Below are positions 23,804-32,850 of a stretch of 64,000 nucleotides of DNA, piece after piece. Location: the NCBI GenBank assembly GCA_947495795.1, contig CANMAI010000010.1, forward strand, positions 62,001 through 126,000, given 5' to 3'. The notes under the pieces were generated by a model that was given only the letters and a program-made list of their open reading frames with translations, made no database searches and had not been told where the DNA came from. Numbering within the stretch: the first letter of the stretch is position 1; every line of letters starts with the position of its first letter. The stretch comes from an uncultured Paracoccaceae bacterium (GTDB taxonomy: Bacteria > Pseudomonadota > Alphaproteobacteria > Rhodobacterales > Rhodobacteraceae). Both the position numbers and the translations under genes were made by a program.

Positions 23804-25293
23804 GTAGGCTGAGGCTTGCAGTGAGCGCGGATGCGCCCGCTCTGGCCCGTATTGCGGAGGCCGCTTTCACGCAATATGTGAAGGCGATCGGCAAGCCGCC
23901 TGCACCGATGTATCCGGATTTTCCTGATTTGATTTCAAAGGGTTGGGTATCTGTTCCGGATCGCGAGGAAGTTCAGGCCTATGCTGTTACCTACCCTGAC
24001 GGTGCGGCTTTGCAGCTGGATGCCGTGGCGGTGGCGCCCGAAGCTCAGGGGCTTGGATTGGGCCGCTTTGTGATCGAGGCGGTGGAGGCGCGAGCGGGTG
24101 ATCTGGGGCTTGCACGGGTCGCGCTCTATACGAATGTTGCGATGGCTGGAAACCTGACGTGGTATCCGAAACTGGGGTACAGTGAAGTTGATCGACGGCG
24201 GGAAGAAGGGTTTGAGCGGGTCTATTTTGAGAAGGATATCAGAGGGTTGAGTGAAGACCGGGTTCGACAGGCTTTTGTGGATCAGGCGGTGATCTGCCGG
24301 AAGTTGCAGGCTCCCTTTACCACGATGGTGATTGATGCGGCGGCGGAAGTGCTTGGCCGTGAAACAGCAGTTGGGCGGCGTGTGCTTGATTGGCTGGGAG
24401 AGCCTGAGCCGCGTGGAGATGCGCTAGCGCTGCGGTTGGCAGGTGCGTTGCATGGAGCCGTTCGTGCGGGTGAATTACCCTTGTTATCAACGCTTTACCC
24501 ACCTGCTGAAACTCCGGATTATACTGTGTTGAAAGCAGCTTTGGCCGATGCCCTGGAGGCAGCGGAGGCGAAAATTCTGGCGTGGCTTGATCACGCGCCG
24601 CAGACCAATGAGGTGGGGCGCTCCGGCATTCTTTACCCCGGCCTCATGGTGATCGGGCATGCTTTCGGGCCGCGTATGGAACTGCTCGAATTGGGGGCGA
24701 GCGCGGGGCTGAATTTGGTACTGTTTCGGTATGGGTTTGGTAATGCGAGTGTTTCACTCGGGAATAGCGCCTCTCCCGTGCAGATCCGGCCCGATTGGCG
24801 CGGCCCGTGGCCGGAAGGGCCGGAGCCGGAAATTGTGAAGGCACGCGGGGTGGACCTGAACCCGCTGGATCTGACGGATGAGGCGACTGTGGCACGGCTG
24901 ACCTCTTACGGATGGCCCGATCAGCCGGAGCGTCTGGCCCGGCTGGAAGCGGCGATTGAGGTGGCACGTGCGGAGCTGCCCAAGCTGGACGCCGGAGATG
25001 CGGCGGATTGGCTGGAACAGCGTCTGGCAGAGCCTGCGACACCCGGAGTGACGCGCGTGGTGATGCACACGATTGCCTATCAGTATTTCCCGGAGCCGGT
25101 GAAGGCGCGGGTACGCGCGGCCCTGGAGAAGGCTGGAGCAGAGGCAACGCGGGAGGCCCCGCTGGCATGGCTCGCCTTTGAGATGGAAGGCTCGGACCAG
25201 CCGGTACTGACTTTGCAGTTGTGGCCGGGGCATGCGCGCAGGCAATTGGCTGTAGCGCATCCGCATGGCACATGGATTGAGTGGGATGGATGA
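23800..25293 (+). CDS. GNAT acetyltransferase fused to a DUF2332 domain
   Basis: 497 residues in one uninterrupted frame. Residues 1-150 form a GNAT fold with the acetyl-CoA motif [20 protein letters not shown] and [13 protein letters not shown]. Residues about 155-497 match DUF2332 (segments [12 protein letters not shown] and [19 protein letters not shown], then a C-terminal [18 protein letters not shown]). The GASAGLNL stretch resembles a nucleotide or SAM loop, but the function of DUF2332 is not established. GTG 23800 overlaps the trpS stop. The two domains are usually separate genes to my knowledge, so this is a fusion, or a lost stop codon between neighbours. Confidence 0.82.
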   Translation: MSRLRLAVSADAPALARIAEAAFTQYVKAIGKPPAPMYPDFPDLISKGWVSVPDREEVQAYAVTYPDGAALQLDAVAVAPEAQGLGLGRFVIEAVEARAGDLGLARVALYTNVAMAGNLTWYPKLGYSEVDRRREEGFERVYFEKDIRGLSEDRVRQAFVDQAVICRKLQAPFTTMVIDAAAEVLGRETAVGRRVLDWLGEPEPRGDALALRLAGALHGAVRAGELPLLSTLYPPAETPDYTVLKAALADALEAAEAKILAWLDHAPQTNEVGRSGILYPGLMVIGHAFGPRMELLELGASAGLNLVLFRYGFGNASVSLGNSASPVQIRPDWRGPWPEGPEPEIVKARGVDLNPLDLTDEATVARLTSYGWPDQPERLARLEAAIEVARAELPKLDAGDAADWLEQRLAEPATPGVTRVVMHTIAYQYFPEPVKARVRAALEKAGAEATREAPLAWLAFEMEGSDQPVLTLQLWPGHARRQLAVAHPHGTWIEWDG

Positions 25294-26056
25294 CGTTCAC
25301 CGGAAGCTGAAGCGCATTCTCGGCATCATCGCGTTTGTGATTGTGGGACTTGTTGCTGCCAGCTTTGCTTTCAAGGATCAGCTTGGGCCGCTCGTGACCA
25401 TCAGGCCGGACAGCAGCCGCGATATCGCCGAGATCCGGGCGCGGGTGACGCCGCGACTGGAGCGGGCGTTGGCGGAGGCAGGTTTGAGGCTTGGCGCACC
25501 GGTTTTCATGCGGGTTTTCAAAGAGGAGCGCGTGCTGGAACTTTGGGTGGAGCGGGGAGACGCCTTCGCGCTGTTTCGCAGCTATGAGATCTGCAACTAT
25601 TCCGGCAGTCTCGGGCCGAAACTGAAGGAAGGGGACCGGCAATCGCCGGAGGGCTTCTACTATGTCGGTGCTTCGGCGATGAACCCGAACAGCCGCTATC
25701 ATCTTTCCTTCAACCTTGGTTTTCCCAATCCGTATGACCGGGCACGCGACCGCACCGGAAGCTTTTTGATGGTGCATGGCGATTGCCTCTCCATCGGGTG
25801 CTACGCCATGACGGATGCAGGGATCGAGGAGATCTATGTGATCGCTGAGGCAGCACTGGAGGCCGGGCAGCCATTTTTTCGTGTCCATGCGTTTCCGTTC
25901 CGGATGACGGAGGCGCGGCTGGCGGCTGAGGCGGGGAGTGAGTGGCTGGGGTTCTGGGAGAACCTGCAGGAAGGCTATCTGGCGTTTGAGGAAACACGCG
26001 TGCCGCCCAATGTGGTTGTGCGGGATGATCACTATGTCTTTGAAAGCGATAGCTGA
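25286..26056 (+). CDS. L,D-transpeptidase-family protein (YkuD fold)
   Basis: 256 residues: one N-terminal transmembrane or uncleaved signal helix (about 13-33) and an extracytoplasmic YkuD-type domain. The catalytic motif HGDCLSIGC (His164, Cys172) is present, consistent with formation or exchange of L,D crosslinks in peptidoglycan or with attachment of proteins to it. ATG 25286 overlaps the upstream stop by 8 bp; an earlier in-frame ATG at 25265 is not preferred. It ends 6 bp from the convergent SnoaL-like gene. Confidence 0.85.
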   Translation: MDDVHRKLKRILGIIAFVIVGLVAASFAFKDQLGPLVTIRPDSSRDIAEIRARVTPRLERALAEAGLRLGAPVFMRVFKEERVLELWVERGDAFALFRSYEICNYSGSLGPKLKEGDRQSPEGFYYVGASAMNPNSRYHLSFNLGFPNPYDRARDRTGSFLMVHGDCLSIGCYAMTDAGIEEIYVIAEAALEAGQPFFRVHAFPFRMTEARLAAEAGSEWLGFWENLQEGYLAFEETRVPPNVVVRDDHYVFESDS

Positions 26057-26062
26057 GCAAGC

Positions 26063-26446
26063 TCAGCCGTCGAAGATCGTCATATCCGCATAGACGCGCC
26101 AGTCGGCGATCCTTTCCCCCTCGAACATGTAGATGTCCGTACAAGGAAGACGCAGTTCCGTGCCGTCGCTTATGCGGGTAAAATGCGAGATGACCTCAAA
26201 TACAGCGGTGTTGCCCCGGCTGAACTTCATGCGCAGATCGTGGCCATCCCAGCGGACGCGTTCTGCCTGCCATCCCATGTAGGTTTTGATGCCGTCGAGG
26301 CCGAAAACCGGTGCGCGTGCGCCAACCTGATAGCGCGCATTCGGTGTGAAGAAGGCGTGGGCGGCTTCCCATTGGCCTTGGCCGACGGCGGCTTCCATCT
26401 GCTCCACCAGATCCGTTAGGCGGCTCGGCTCTATTCTTTGATCCAC
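26063..26446 (-). CDS. SnoaL-like (NTF2-fold) protein
   Basis: 127 residues. A GTG start at 26446 is preceded by AGGAGG at 7 bp, which decides it over an upstream in-frame ATG at 26506. The product has an N-terminal helix (LTDLVEQMEAAVGQGQWEAA), then a cone-like sheet with TPNARYQVG and LPCTDIYMFEGERIADWRVY, matching SnoaL-like families. No substrate assignable. It lies just downstream of thiQ on the same strand and may be read with the thiamine genes. Confidence 0.8.
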   Translation of the reverse strand: MDQRIEPSRLTDLVEQMEAAVGQGQWEAAHAFFTPNARYQVGARAPVFGLDGIKTYMGWQAERVRWDGHDLRMKFSRGNTAVFEVISHFTRISDGTELRLPCTDIYMFEGERIADWRVYADMTIFDG

Positions 26447-26506
26447 GTCTGATCCTCCTGCCCCGCGAGAGTTATCGCGTGGGCAGCGGTTTTCCAAGAA
26501 GGGCAT

Positions 26507-27205
26507 TCAGATACCAAGGTAGGATTTGAGGGCTGTGGGTGGATTTTGCAGCAGGTCTTGCGTGGGGTGTGGCGGCTGGGCCGTGCCTTCGGCCACGAGA
26601 ACGGTTTGCGGACAGATGCGCAGCGCATCATCCGGATTGTGCGTGATCATCAGAAGTGTGAGGGCCTCGGTCGCGCAGATCTCCTGCACCAGATCCAGCA
26701 TTTCCTGGCGTAGTGCGGGGCCGAGGGCGGCGAAAGGCTCATCCAGAAGGAGGATCGGGCGGCCCCGGAGGAGCGCGCGAGCGAGGGCGGCGCGGCTCTG
26801 CTGGCCGCCGGAGAGGTTGGGCGGGTATGCGCCTTCCAGCCCCGTGAGGCCGGTGCGGGTGAGGACTTGGGTGATGCGGGACTTATCGGCGGGCGAGAGC
26901 TTCAGGTTCGGAGCAATGCCGAGGCCCGTGTTTTGCGCGAGCGTGAGGTGGGGAAAAAGGTTGTTATCCTGAAAGACCATTGTGAGGGGGCGGCCGGCAG
27001 GCGGGCTTTGCGTGATGTCACTGCCCTCTGCCAGAATGCGGCCTGCGGCGGGCGTGATGAAGCCCGCGACAGTGTTGAGGAGGGTGGATTTGCCCTCGCC
27101 TGACGGGCCGATTATGGCGGTGCTGGTTCCCGGCTTCAGGGTGAGATTTGCGTTCAGATGAAAGCTGCCGCGGTGGATTTCGACATTATCGAGTATGAGT
27201 GCCAA
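26507..27205 (-). CDS. thiQ: thiamine ABC transporter ATP-binding protein
   Basis: A 232-residue ABC ATPase with Walker A GPSGEGKST, signature NLSGGQQSRAALARAL, Walker B ILLLDEPFAALGP and H-loop THNPDD. The Glu in Walker A and the context (thiB and thiP upstream, TPP riboswitch) identify it as the ThiQ energy subunit of a thiamine/TPP importer. The TTG at 27205 is preferred because GTGGAGG lies 5-6 bp before it; TTG 27223 and GTG 27217 are in frame. It overlaps the end of thiP by about 20 bp. Confidence 0.88.
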   Translation of the reverse strand: MALILDNVEIHRGSFHLNANLTLKPGTSTAIIGPSGEGKSTLLNTVAGFITPAAGRILAEGSDITQSPPAGRPLTMVFQDNNLFPHLTLAQNTGLGIAPNLKLSPADKSRITQVLTRTGLTGLEGAYPPNLSGGQQSRAALARALLRGRPILLLDEPFAALGPALRQEMLDLVQEICATEALTLLMITHNPDDALRICPQTVLVAEGTAQPPHPTQDLLQNPPTALKSYLGI

Positions 27206-28739
27206 GGCGGCCTCCACGGTCAAAGGCCCAGAAGAGGGCGAGGGAGAGGGCCATCAGGATGAGGGCCGCTCCTGCAGCGTCTGCCATGCGGTAGGCCCCC
27301 ATCAGGCGGTACATGAAAAGGGGGAGCGTCTCGATGCCCGGCGGGGCGAAGAGTGTGATGACGCCGAGATCGCCCATGGAGAGGGCAGCGGCGAGGCCGA
27401 GCGCAAAACCCATTGGGCGCTGGATGGTGGGCCATGTGACGAGGCGGAACTTGGACCAGCCGGTGAGGGCAAGGCTTTGGGAGAGGGGACCAAAGCGCTG
27501 CTCGCTCTCGCGGAGGGCGGGCACGAGGGTGCGGAGGGCGAAGGGCAAGGCTACAGCGGCGTTGAGGATGCCGGTGATGGGCAGGGCAAGGGCGAAGGGG
27601 GAGGCGATAGGGTTGATCAGGATGAAGAGGCCTGTGCCAACAACGAAGGGAGAGGCTGCGAGCATGAGGATGCCGAGACCTTCTACCACGACGCCTTGCA
27701 CGCGGGAGAGGCGGGTAAGCCATAGGGCCAAGGCAAGCGCCATGAGGGCGGACGCTGTGGCTGACGCGAGCGCGATGGTGAGGCTGGTGAGGGCCGCTTT
27801 CGGAAGGCCTGTGGGCAGCCCGGATGCGAGGGCTGCCGTGCCGTTGATCCCCAGCAGCGCGAGGGGTGTGGCGAGGAAGGGGATGAGGAGGGCGAGGAAC
27901 GCCACGTCTTGCGTGCGTATGGCCCTGGAGTGTGCGGGCCAGATATCAGGTGTGGCGATGGTGCCGCCGATGGGTTGGGGGCGGGTGAGGCTGAGGGCTA
28001 GGAGGGCTGCGGCACCGCAGAGTGCGAATTGTGTGAGGGCAAGACGTGCGGCCTGGCCGAGATCGAACTCGAAGCGGATGGCCTGGTAGATGGCAAGCTC
28101 GATGGTGGTGGCCTTCGGGCCGCCGCCAAGGGCCAGGGCCGTGGCGAAGCTTGTCATGCAGAGGAGGAAGACGAGGAGAAACGCGCCGGGGATGATGGCG
28201 CGGAGCATGGGGGCCTCGATGATGCGGAACCGGGCGGATGGGGTGAGGCCAAGCTGGGCTGCGAGGCGGAACTGGGTGGCCGGGATCTGCGCCCAGCCTT
28301 GCAGAAGAAAGCGGGTGACGAGGGGAAGGTTGAAGAAGACATGGGCCAGCAGGATGCCGGGGAGGCCGTAGATGTTGAGTTTGGGAATGCCGAACGGGGT
28401 GATGATATCATTGATGATGCCGCCCCGGCCCCAGACAGCGAGAAGGCCGAGGACGGCAACGATGACGGGCAGGAGGAAGGGGGCGCCGAGGAGCGCTATG
28501 GTGGCGGCCCGGCCCGGAAAACGGCGGCGGATGAGCGCGCGGGCGAGGGGGATGGCGAGAGCGCAGCTTATGGCGGCCGAGAGCATGGACTGGAGAAGCG
28601 TGAAGCGGACCGCAGACCAATCCGATGCCGTGAGACCGCCAGAGCCATCGACCGTAAGAAGAGCCGCGGTGGCCCCGAAGGTAAGCGTGAGAATGAGCGC
28701 AAGGACGATGGGGCCGGGCGCGGACCGTATAATCACCAT
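27186..28739 (-). CDS. thiP: thiamine ABC transporter permease
   Basis: A 517-residue, two-domain permease with about 12 transmembrane helices and two EAA-like loops (RFRIIEAPMLRAIIPG and KFRLVTWPTIQRPMGF), one for each ThiQ subunit. Its length fits ThiP (about 530 residues in E. coli). ATG 28739 is taken as the start. The frame continues open to 29084 but those 115 codons overlap the thiB 3' region and show no permease features. The gene sits between thiB and thiQ in one transcript. Confidence 0.88.
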   Translation of the reverse strand: MVIIRSAPGPIVLALILTLTFGATAALLTVDGSGGLTASDWSAVRFTLLQSMLSAAISCALAIPLARALIRRRFPGRAATIALLGAPFLLPVIVAVLGLLAVWGRGGIINDIITPFGIPKLNIYGLPGILLAHVFFNLPLVTRFLLQGWAQIPATQFRLAAQLGLTPSARFRIIEAPMLRAIIPGAFLLVFLLCMTSFATALALGGGPKATTIELAIYQAIRFEFDLGQAARLALTQFALCGAAALLALSLTRPQPIGGTIATPDIWPAHSRAIRTQDVAFLALLIPFLATPLALLGINGTAALASGLPTGLPKAALTSLTIALASATASALMALALALWLTRLSRVQGVVVEGLGILMLAASPFVVGTGLFILINPIASPFALALPITGILNAAVALPFALRTLVPALRESEQRFGPLSQSLALTGWSKFRLVTWPTIQRPMGFALGLAAALSMGDLGVITLFAPPGIETLPLFMYRLMGAYRMADAAGAALILMALSLALFWAFDRGGRLGTHTR

Positions 28740-29025
28740 GGCGCGGGCCCTGGCGTTGTTTGCAGTTGAGGTGCCGCTGCTGCCCGCTGGGTCTGGGCGC
28801 GCTGCGCGCTGCTGATAGTGTAGAACGCTTGATGAGAAAGGGTGCCTTCGGCAGGAGCATCTTTGCGAAAACGAAGACTGGAGCGTTCTGGGGGCCCGTG
28901 GAGCCCGTTTGAAGCATTGTATTTTGGATATTTTTGGAAAGATGAAGGGGATGGCCAGCTTTCCGGGAGGCACGTGGAGAACAGCGGCCAGCACCGTGGG
29001 GGGGAAATGCTGGCCGCAGGCAGGG

Positions 29026-30021
29026 TCATCTCGACAGAGCGCCCTGCCATTCGGTGATGGCTTGCTTGCGCATCGTTTCCGCATCCTCTGCTGAGAGAAG
29101 AAGTGCTGGATCGGGCTTGATCAGCGTATTGAACGCCTCTGGCAGAGGCGTGGCCGTCTTTACCGCCGGGTAGGCCCAGTTGCTGGTGGGAATGATGGAC
29201 TGGAAGGCATCTGTCAGCATGAAATCGAGAAAGTCCTGCGCCAACTCGGGCTGATCCGAGGCCTGGAGGATGCCTGCCACCTCCACTTGGGTGTAGTGGC
29301 CTTCACGGAACTCCGCAGCGACCTTTGTATCATCCTCTTCTGCGATGATGTGGTAAGCGGGGGATGTGGTGTAGGAGAGGACCATATCCGCCTCGCCCGC
29401 GAGGAACATGTTGTAGGCCTCCGTCCACCCTTTGGTGACGGTGAGAACGCGGGGCGCGAGGCCTTCCCATATCTCGCCTGCACGCTCTCCGTAGGCTGCT
29501 TTCACCCAAAAGACGAGTGCCAGACCGGGGGTGGAAGAGCGGGGATCCTGAATGACGATGGACAGATCGCTGGCCGCCAGTTCCTCGAAGCTCCGGGGCG
29601 GCTCGGCGAGTTTGGTTTTATCGTAGATGAAGGCGAGATGGGACCAATCATAGGGGAGGAAGACCTCATCCGTCCACTCTCCGGGGACATCGAGTTCGAC
29701 ATCCCAGCCGCCATGTGGGGCGAAGAGGCCGGTGGCTTTGGCAGCTTCGGTAAGGGAGGTATCGAGGCCGAGCACGATATCGGCTTCGGACCGCGCACCT
29801 TCAAGGCGGATGCGGGAGAGAAGAGCCGCGCCATCGCCTGCGCCGACAAAAACGAGATCGCAGGCGCATGTCTCCTCGAATGCCGCCTCGATCTTGGGGC
29901 CCGGGCCCCATTCGGGCACGAAGCTATCGTAGGTGTAGATGGTGAGGGTGGGTGTTTCGGTCTGGGCCGCGACGCTCCCTGCGAGGAGCGTGAGGGCCGC
30001 AGCTTTCAGGAGTGTGTTCAT
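29026..30021 (-). CDS. thiB: periplasmic thiamine-binding protein
   Basis: 331 residues with a cleavable signal peptide (about 1-19, ending SVAAQ) and a type II periplasmic binding fold (LTIYTYDSFVPEWGPGPKIE at the start of the mature protein). ThiB family features include LPYDWSHLAFIYD and the WTEAYNMFLAGEADMVLSYT region. ATG 30021 has GAGGATGA just upstream; an in-frame start 15 codons earlier is rejected. A TPP riboswitch precedes it, supporting thiamine or TPP as ligand. Confidence 0.92.
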   Translation of the reverse strand: MNTLLKAAALTLLAGSVAAQTETPTLTIYTYDSFVPEWGPGPKIEAAFEETCACDLVFVGAGDGAALLSRIRLEGARSEADIVLGLDTSLTEAAKATGLFAPHGGWDVELDVPGEWTDEVFLPYDWSHLAFIYDKTKLAEPPRSFEELAASDLSIVIQDPRSSTPGLALVFWVKAAYGERAGEIWEGLAPRVLTVTKGWTEAYNMFLAGEADMVLSYTTSPAYHIIAEEDDTKVAAEFREGHYTQVEVAGILQASDQPELAQDFLDFMLTDAFQSIIPTSNWAYPAVKTATPLPEAFNTLIKPDPALLLSAEDAETMRKQAITEWQGALSR

Positions 30022-30069
30022 TTCATCCTCTGAGTACTGCGACGTGAGGCAGGCAGAGGGTAGCAACTC

Positions 30070-30152
30070 TGACCTTCCCTACGCCGGTTTGAGCCGGTTC
30101 AGGTTCTACGGGTTCGCATGACGCATCTCAGCCCTGTGGAGGACACCCCGAG
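30070..30152 (-). ncRNA. TPP riboswitch (THI element)
   Basis: Read on the minus strand, the region gives in order GGGGTG, GGGCTGAGAT, AACCCG, GAACCTGA, an ACCGG/CCGGC helix and GTAGGGAAGG. These are the conserved blocks of the thiamine pyrophosphate aptamer in the right order and spacing. It ends about 50 bp before thiB. TPP binding is expected to lower thiBPQ expression, probably at translation initiation because no clear terminator with a T-run follows. Confidence 0.92.
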
Positions 30153-30170
30153 GTGAGGAAACCGGTAGAG

Positions 30171-30671
30171 ATTTCTGCCATGAAGGGCAAGAGAGAAGTG
30201 CATTTTTGCCTCGAAATAGTTTAATATTAAACTATTCTGACATTCGTAATGGAGAAGGCGCTTTTGGGGGGAAGGTGATTGATAGTTTTCGTGCTTGAAA
30301 TGCCTTTTGTCTGGGGTCCGCCTATCTCATGACCTTCGAGGGCATGCGGCCATAGGCTGCTTCTGCCCACATATCCCGAGTGAACCGCGCCAAGGGTACC
30401 GATTACAACAAGCACTGGTATCCCTCTGAAACCAAAGCGGCAATGCTGAAGCCAGAATTCGCTACCTGCCGATATCTGGCGATCAGGGTTCAAGATTTTG
30501 AAAGCCGTACAAGTGGTGGACGTAGTCTTGGCCAGAAACGCGTCGACTCAAACATCGCGCAGGAACTTGGATTGTTGGGTGATGTGGTTGACAATTTGCG
30601 CCCGTCCCTTCCGCATTGCAACCAGTTGAAGTGCGCCTTGCGCGATCATCATTCCATTGAGCACCGAATGA
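30171..30671. other. 500-bp stretch with no recognisable gene
   Basis: Between the TPP riboswitch and the L,D-transpeptidase relic. Frames on both strands reach about 100 codons (for example 30380-30688 plus), but none has a ribosome binding site, family motif or consistent coding pattern. It starts with an AT-rich block (about 30218-30260). I read it as decayed sequence of an accessory region; the original genes are not identified. Confidence 0.5.
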
Positions 30672-30974
30672 TGCCGGGGCCTGTTTGACAGGACAGCACG
30701 CACGTTAAGCCGTAGCTACATTCAGACAAAGAACCCGCTGGAACTGGCCGAAGTCCTGCTGGCGTCGCAGGGCCGGGATGCTGCGCGGATAGGTGCTGTC
30801 GTCGCCTCCGGCAAGGGGGCGCGGGTGCTGCTGGACCGGACCGTTCCGGTCGTCATTCAGTATTGGACGGCAGACCCGACGTCCGAGGTCGCGCGCTTCT
30901 ATCCAGACATCTATGGCCGGGATAGGGCGGTTCTGAAGGTACTGAACATGTCGCTGCAGCTCGAGGATCGGTAG
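30672..30974 (+). pseudogene. C-terminal relic of an L,D-transpeptidase (YcbB-like)
   Basis: The open frame ends TAG at 30972-30974 and reads KNPLELAEVLLASQGRD, then VVIQYWTADP, then RFYPDIYGRDRAVL. These blocks belong to the end of YcbB-type L,D-transpeptidases, just after the catalytic cysteine region. The normal segment before NPLELA should contain the catalytic motif but reads SRSYIQTK instead. No start codon or upstream domain (YkuD core, peptidoglycan-binding domain) is found, so only about 90 codons survive. Confidence 0.65.
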
Positions 30975-30979
30975 CACCG

Positions 30980-31072
30980 CTACCCCTTCCGAACGAACAG
31001 CCAGACCATAGCGCCCAGAAACAAGAAGGTGCTGAGGTTGAGAAGCGTGTCGACCAGTTCACCGATCAGCAT
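30980..31072 (-). CDS. 30-residue hydrophobic miniprotein overlapping the BCCT gene 3' end
   Basis: ATG 31072 is preceded by AGGAGGT at 6-7 bp, a near-ideal ribosome binding site lying inside the last codons of the BCCT gene. The product starts MLIGELVDTLLNLSTFLFLG, continues as a single hydrophobic helix and ends VRKG. It overlaps the BCCT stop by 14 bp in another frame, so coupled translation is likely. It could be a small accessory subunit of the transporter. No family known to me. Confidence 0.6.
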   Translation of the reverse strand: MLIGELVDTLLNLSTFLFLGAMVWLFVRKG

Positions 31073-32558
31073 CTCTGACCTCCTCTCTCAAGCCGCGCAC
31101 GAGGCATACGCACAGCAGTACGCAGACGAACACAAAGGGCAATGCGCCGATGGCAATCAGTTTCTTGATCGCCTCGATGGAACCGGAGAGAACCATCACG
31201 ACCCCGAGCAGGCCGAGCAGGATGCCCCAGATGAAGCGGATCCGCGGGCTAGGGTCTGGATCGCCGTCGGTGGAGAAGGTGCCGAGTACAAAGGCCGCGC
31301 TGACCACGCTTGTGACGATGAAAAGGAAGGCCGCAAGGATTGTGGCGAAAGTCGTAAGCATCGGGAACGGCAGGCGGTCGAGGAGTGCGAAGGTTACCCG
31401 CTCCACATTCGTGCCGGTCATGGCCAGCAGATCGCCGGAACCGCGCAGCGCGTCGAAGAGGCCGATACCGCCGAAGGCTCCGAACCAGATCACCGAGAAA
31501 ACGGTTGGCCCGACGAGGACGCCGAACACGAACTCCCGAATGGTGCGGCCCTTGGAAATCCGCGCGATGAACACGCCGACGAACGGGCCCCAGGCAATCC
31601 ACCAGACCATGTAGGTCAGGGTCCAGTCCTGAAACCACGCGCAGAGGTCATCGTCAAAAAATGTCAGTGTCTGGAACCCGCGCGGGATGGCAGAGAAGGC
31701 ATAGTCGCCGAAGCTGTTGACTATGGAGTTGAGTAGGAATTCTGTCGGGCCAAGGACAATAGTGTAGAGAACCAATGCGATGGCGATCAGCATGGCCGTG
31801 TTGGACAGCCGCGCCATGCCAGAGCCCAGATCCACCAGCAAGGGCGGCAGGTAGGCTGCGACCATGACCGCAAAAACGACAGCTATTAGCCAGCCGGCCG
31901 CTTTCTCCCCGCCCATCATCACGTCAACCCCATCGGCGACCTGAAACACTCCCATCGCGATTGAGCCGCCGACCCCGATGGCAATGGCAACGATGGCCAT
32001 GAAGTCGCACAAGAAACCGACAATCCTTGCCCAGGTCTCATCTGGAAACAGCGTCTGAATGGGTGCGCTGACCAGCATGGGCGCGCCGCGCCGGAAGGTG
32101 AAGTAAGCAATAGCCAGTGCAGTGGCTCCATAGATAGCCCAAGCGTGTATACCCCAGTGAAAGTTGGTCGCTAAGAGTGCCTGCTGTGCTGCAATTGGAG
32201 GCGGCATCATGTCTTGCGCGAAGGAGAAATGCGTCAGCGGTTCTGCTACCGCCCAGAACAGCAGGCCGACGCCCATGCCTGCTGCGAACAGCATCGCGAT
32301 CCAGGAAGGTGTCGAAAACTCGGGCCGGTCCTCATCGGCTCCCAACCGGATCTCGCCATAGCGGGAAAGCGCCAGCCAGATACACAGAAACAGCATGCCC
32401 GACACCGAGAGCATGACAAACCAGCCCCGGCTTTGGAAGTATTGCCCCACCACAGCGGAGGCGAGCCGAACAAGCGCGTCGGGCGCCAGCACGCCCCAGG
32501 CACCGATACCTGCGATGGTCGTCAGCGACATGATCAGCAAAAGCCTGGCGCGGGTCAC
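31059..32558 (-). CDS. BCCT-family betaine/choline/carnitine transporter
   Basis: 499 residues with about 12 transmembrane helices. The family signature is clear: LFAAGMGVGLLFWAVAEPLTHF, FHWGIHAWAIYGATALAIAY and the TLTYMVWWIAWGPFVGVFIARISKGRTIREFVFG segment with conserved tryptophans. BCCT carriers take up quaternary ammonium compounds such as glycine betaine, choline or DMSP, driven by Na+ or H+. No long C-terminal osmosensing tail is seen. GTG 32558 is the start. It lies in an accessory patch with relics on both sides. Confidence 0.9.
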   Translation of the reverse strand: MTRARLLLIMSLTTIAGIGAWGVLAPDALVRLASAVVGQYFQSRGWFVMLSVSGMLFLCIWLALSRYGEIRLGADEDRPEFSTPSWIAMLFAAGMGVGLLFWAVAEPLTHFSFAQDMMPPPIAAQQALLATNFHWGIHAWAIYGATALAIAYFTFRRGAPMLVSAPIQTLFPDETWARIVGFLCDFMAIVAIAIGVGGSIAMGVFQVADGVDVMMGGEKAAGWLIAVVFAVMVAAYLPPLLVDLGSGMARLSNTAMLIAIALVLYTIVLGPTEFLLNSIVNSFGDYAFSAIPRGFQTLTFFDDDLCAWFQDWTLTYMVWWIAWGPFVGVFIARISKGRTIREFVFGVLVGPTVFSVIWFGAFGGIGLFDALRGSGDLLAMTGTNVERVTFALLDRLPFPMLTTFATILAAFLFIVTSVVSAAFVLGTFSTDGDPDPSPRIRFIWGILLGLLGVVMVLSGSIEAIKKLIAIGALPFVFVCVLLCVCLVRGLREEVRDADR

Positions 32559-32850
32559 CTCGATAGTCTTCCCAGATTCGGTGCCTCTGACACCCGTCGC
32601 CCCAAGTTCACTTCGTCTTTCCCCCCTAAGTCAGCGCCGAACTGTACATGTGTGACACTATCCGTAAAGACCGCCTTTCTATTTGTCTTCCCGTGGGCGG
32701 CTCTGAACTGGTTTTCCGCTCATACACTCGTTTTGGGAGGGACATGATTGAACCGCATTCGCGGCGTCGTTGCCTTTGAGATATCGACTATTGCGACCGA
32801 CAGCTTTGGTTACCAACATAACGGACCTGGAGCCTTTGTTGTCCAAGTCC

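Noticed and set aside
28740-29084. 115-codon N-terminal extension of thiP
   Set aside because: It overlaps the thiB 3' end and has no transmembrane or permease features; ATG 28739 gives a normal ThiP length.
30380-30688. 102-codon plus-strand ORF in the accessory gap
   Set aside because: No ribosome binding site and no recognisable family; the stretch looks decayed.
31029-31736. 235-codon plus-strand ORF opposite the BCCT gene
   Set aside because: Shadow ORF; the BCCT reading on the other strand has clear family signatures.
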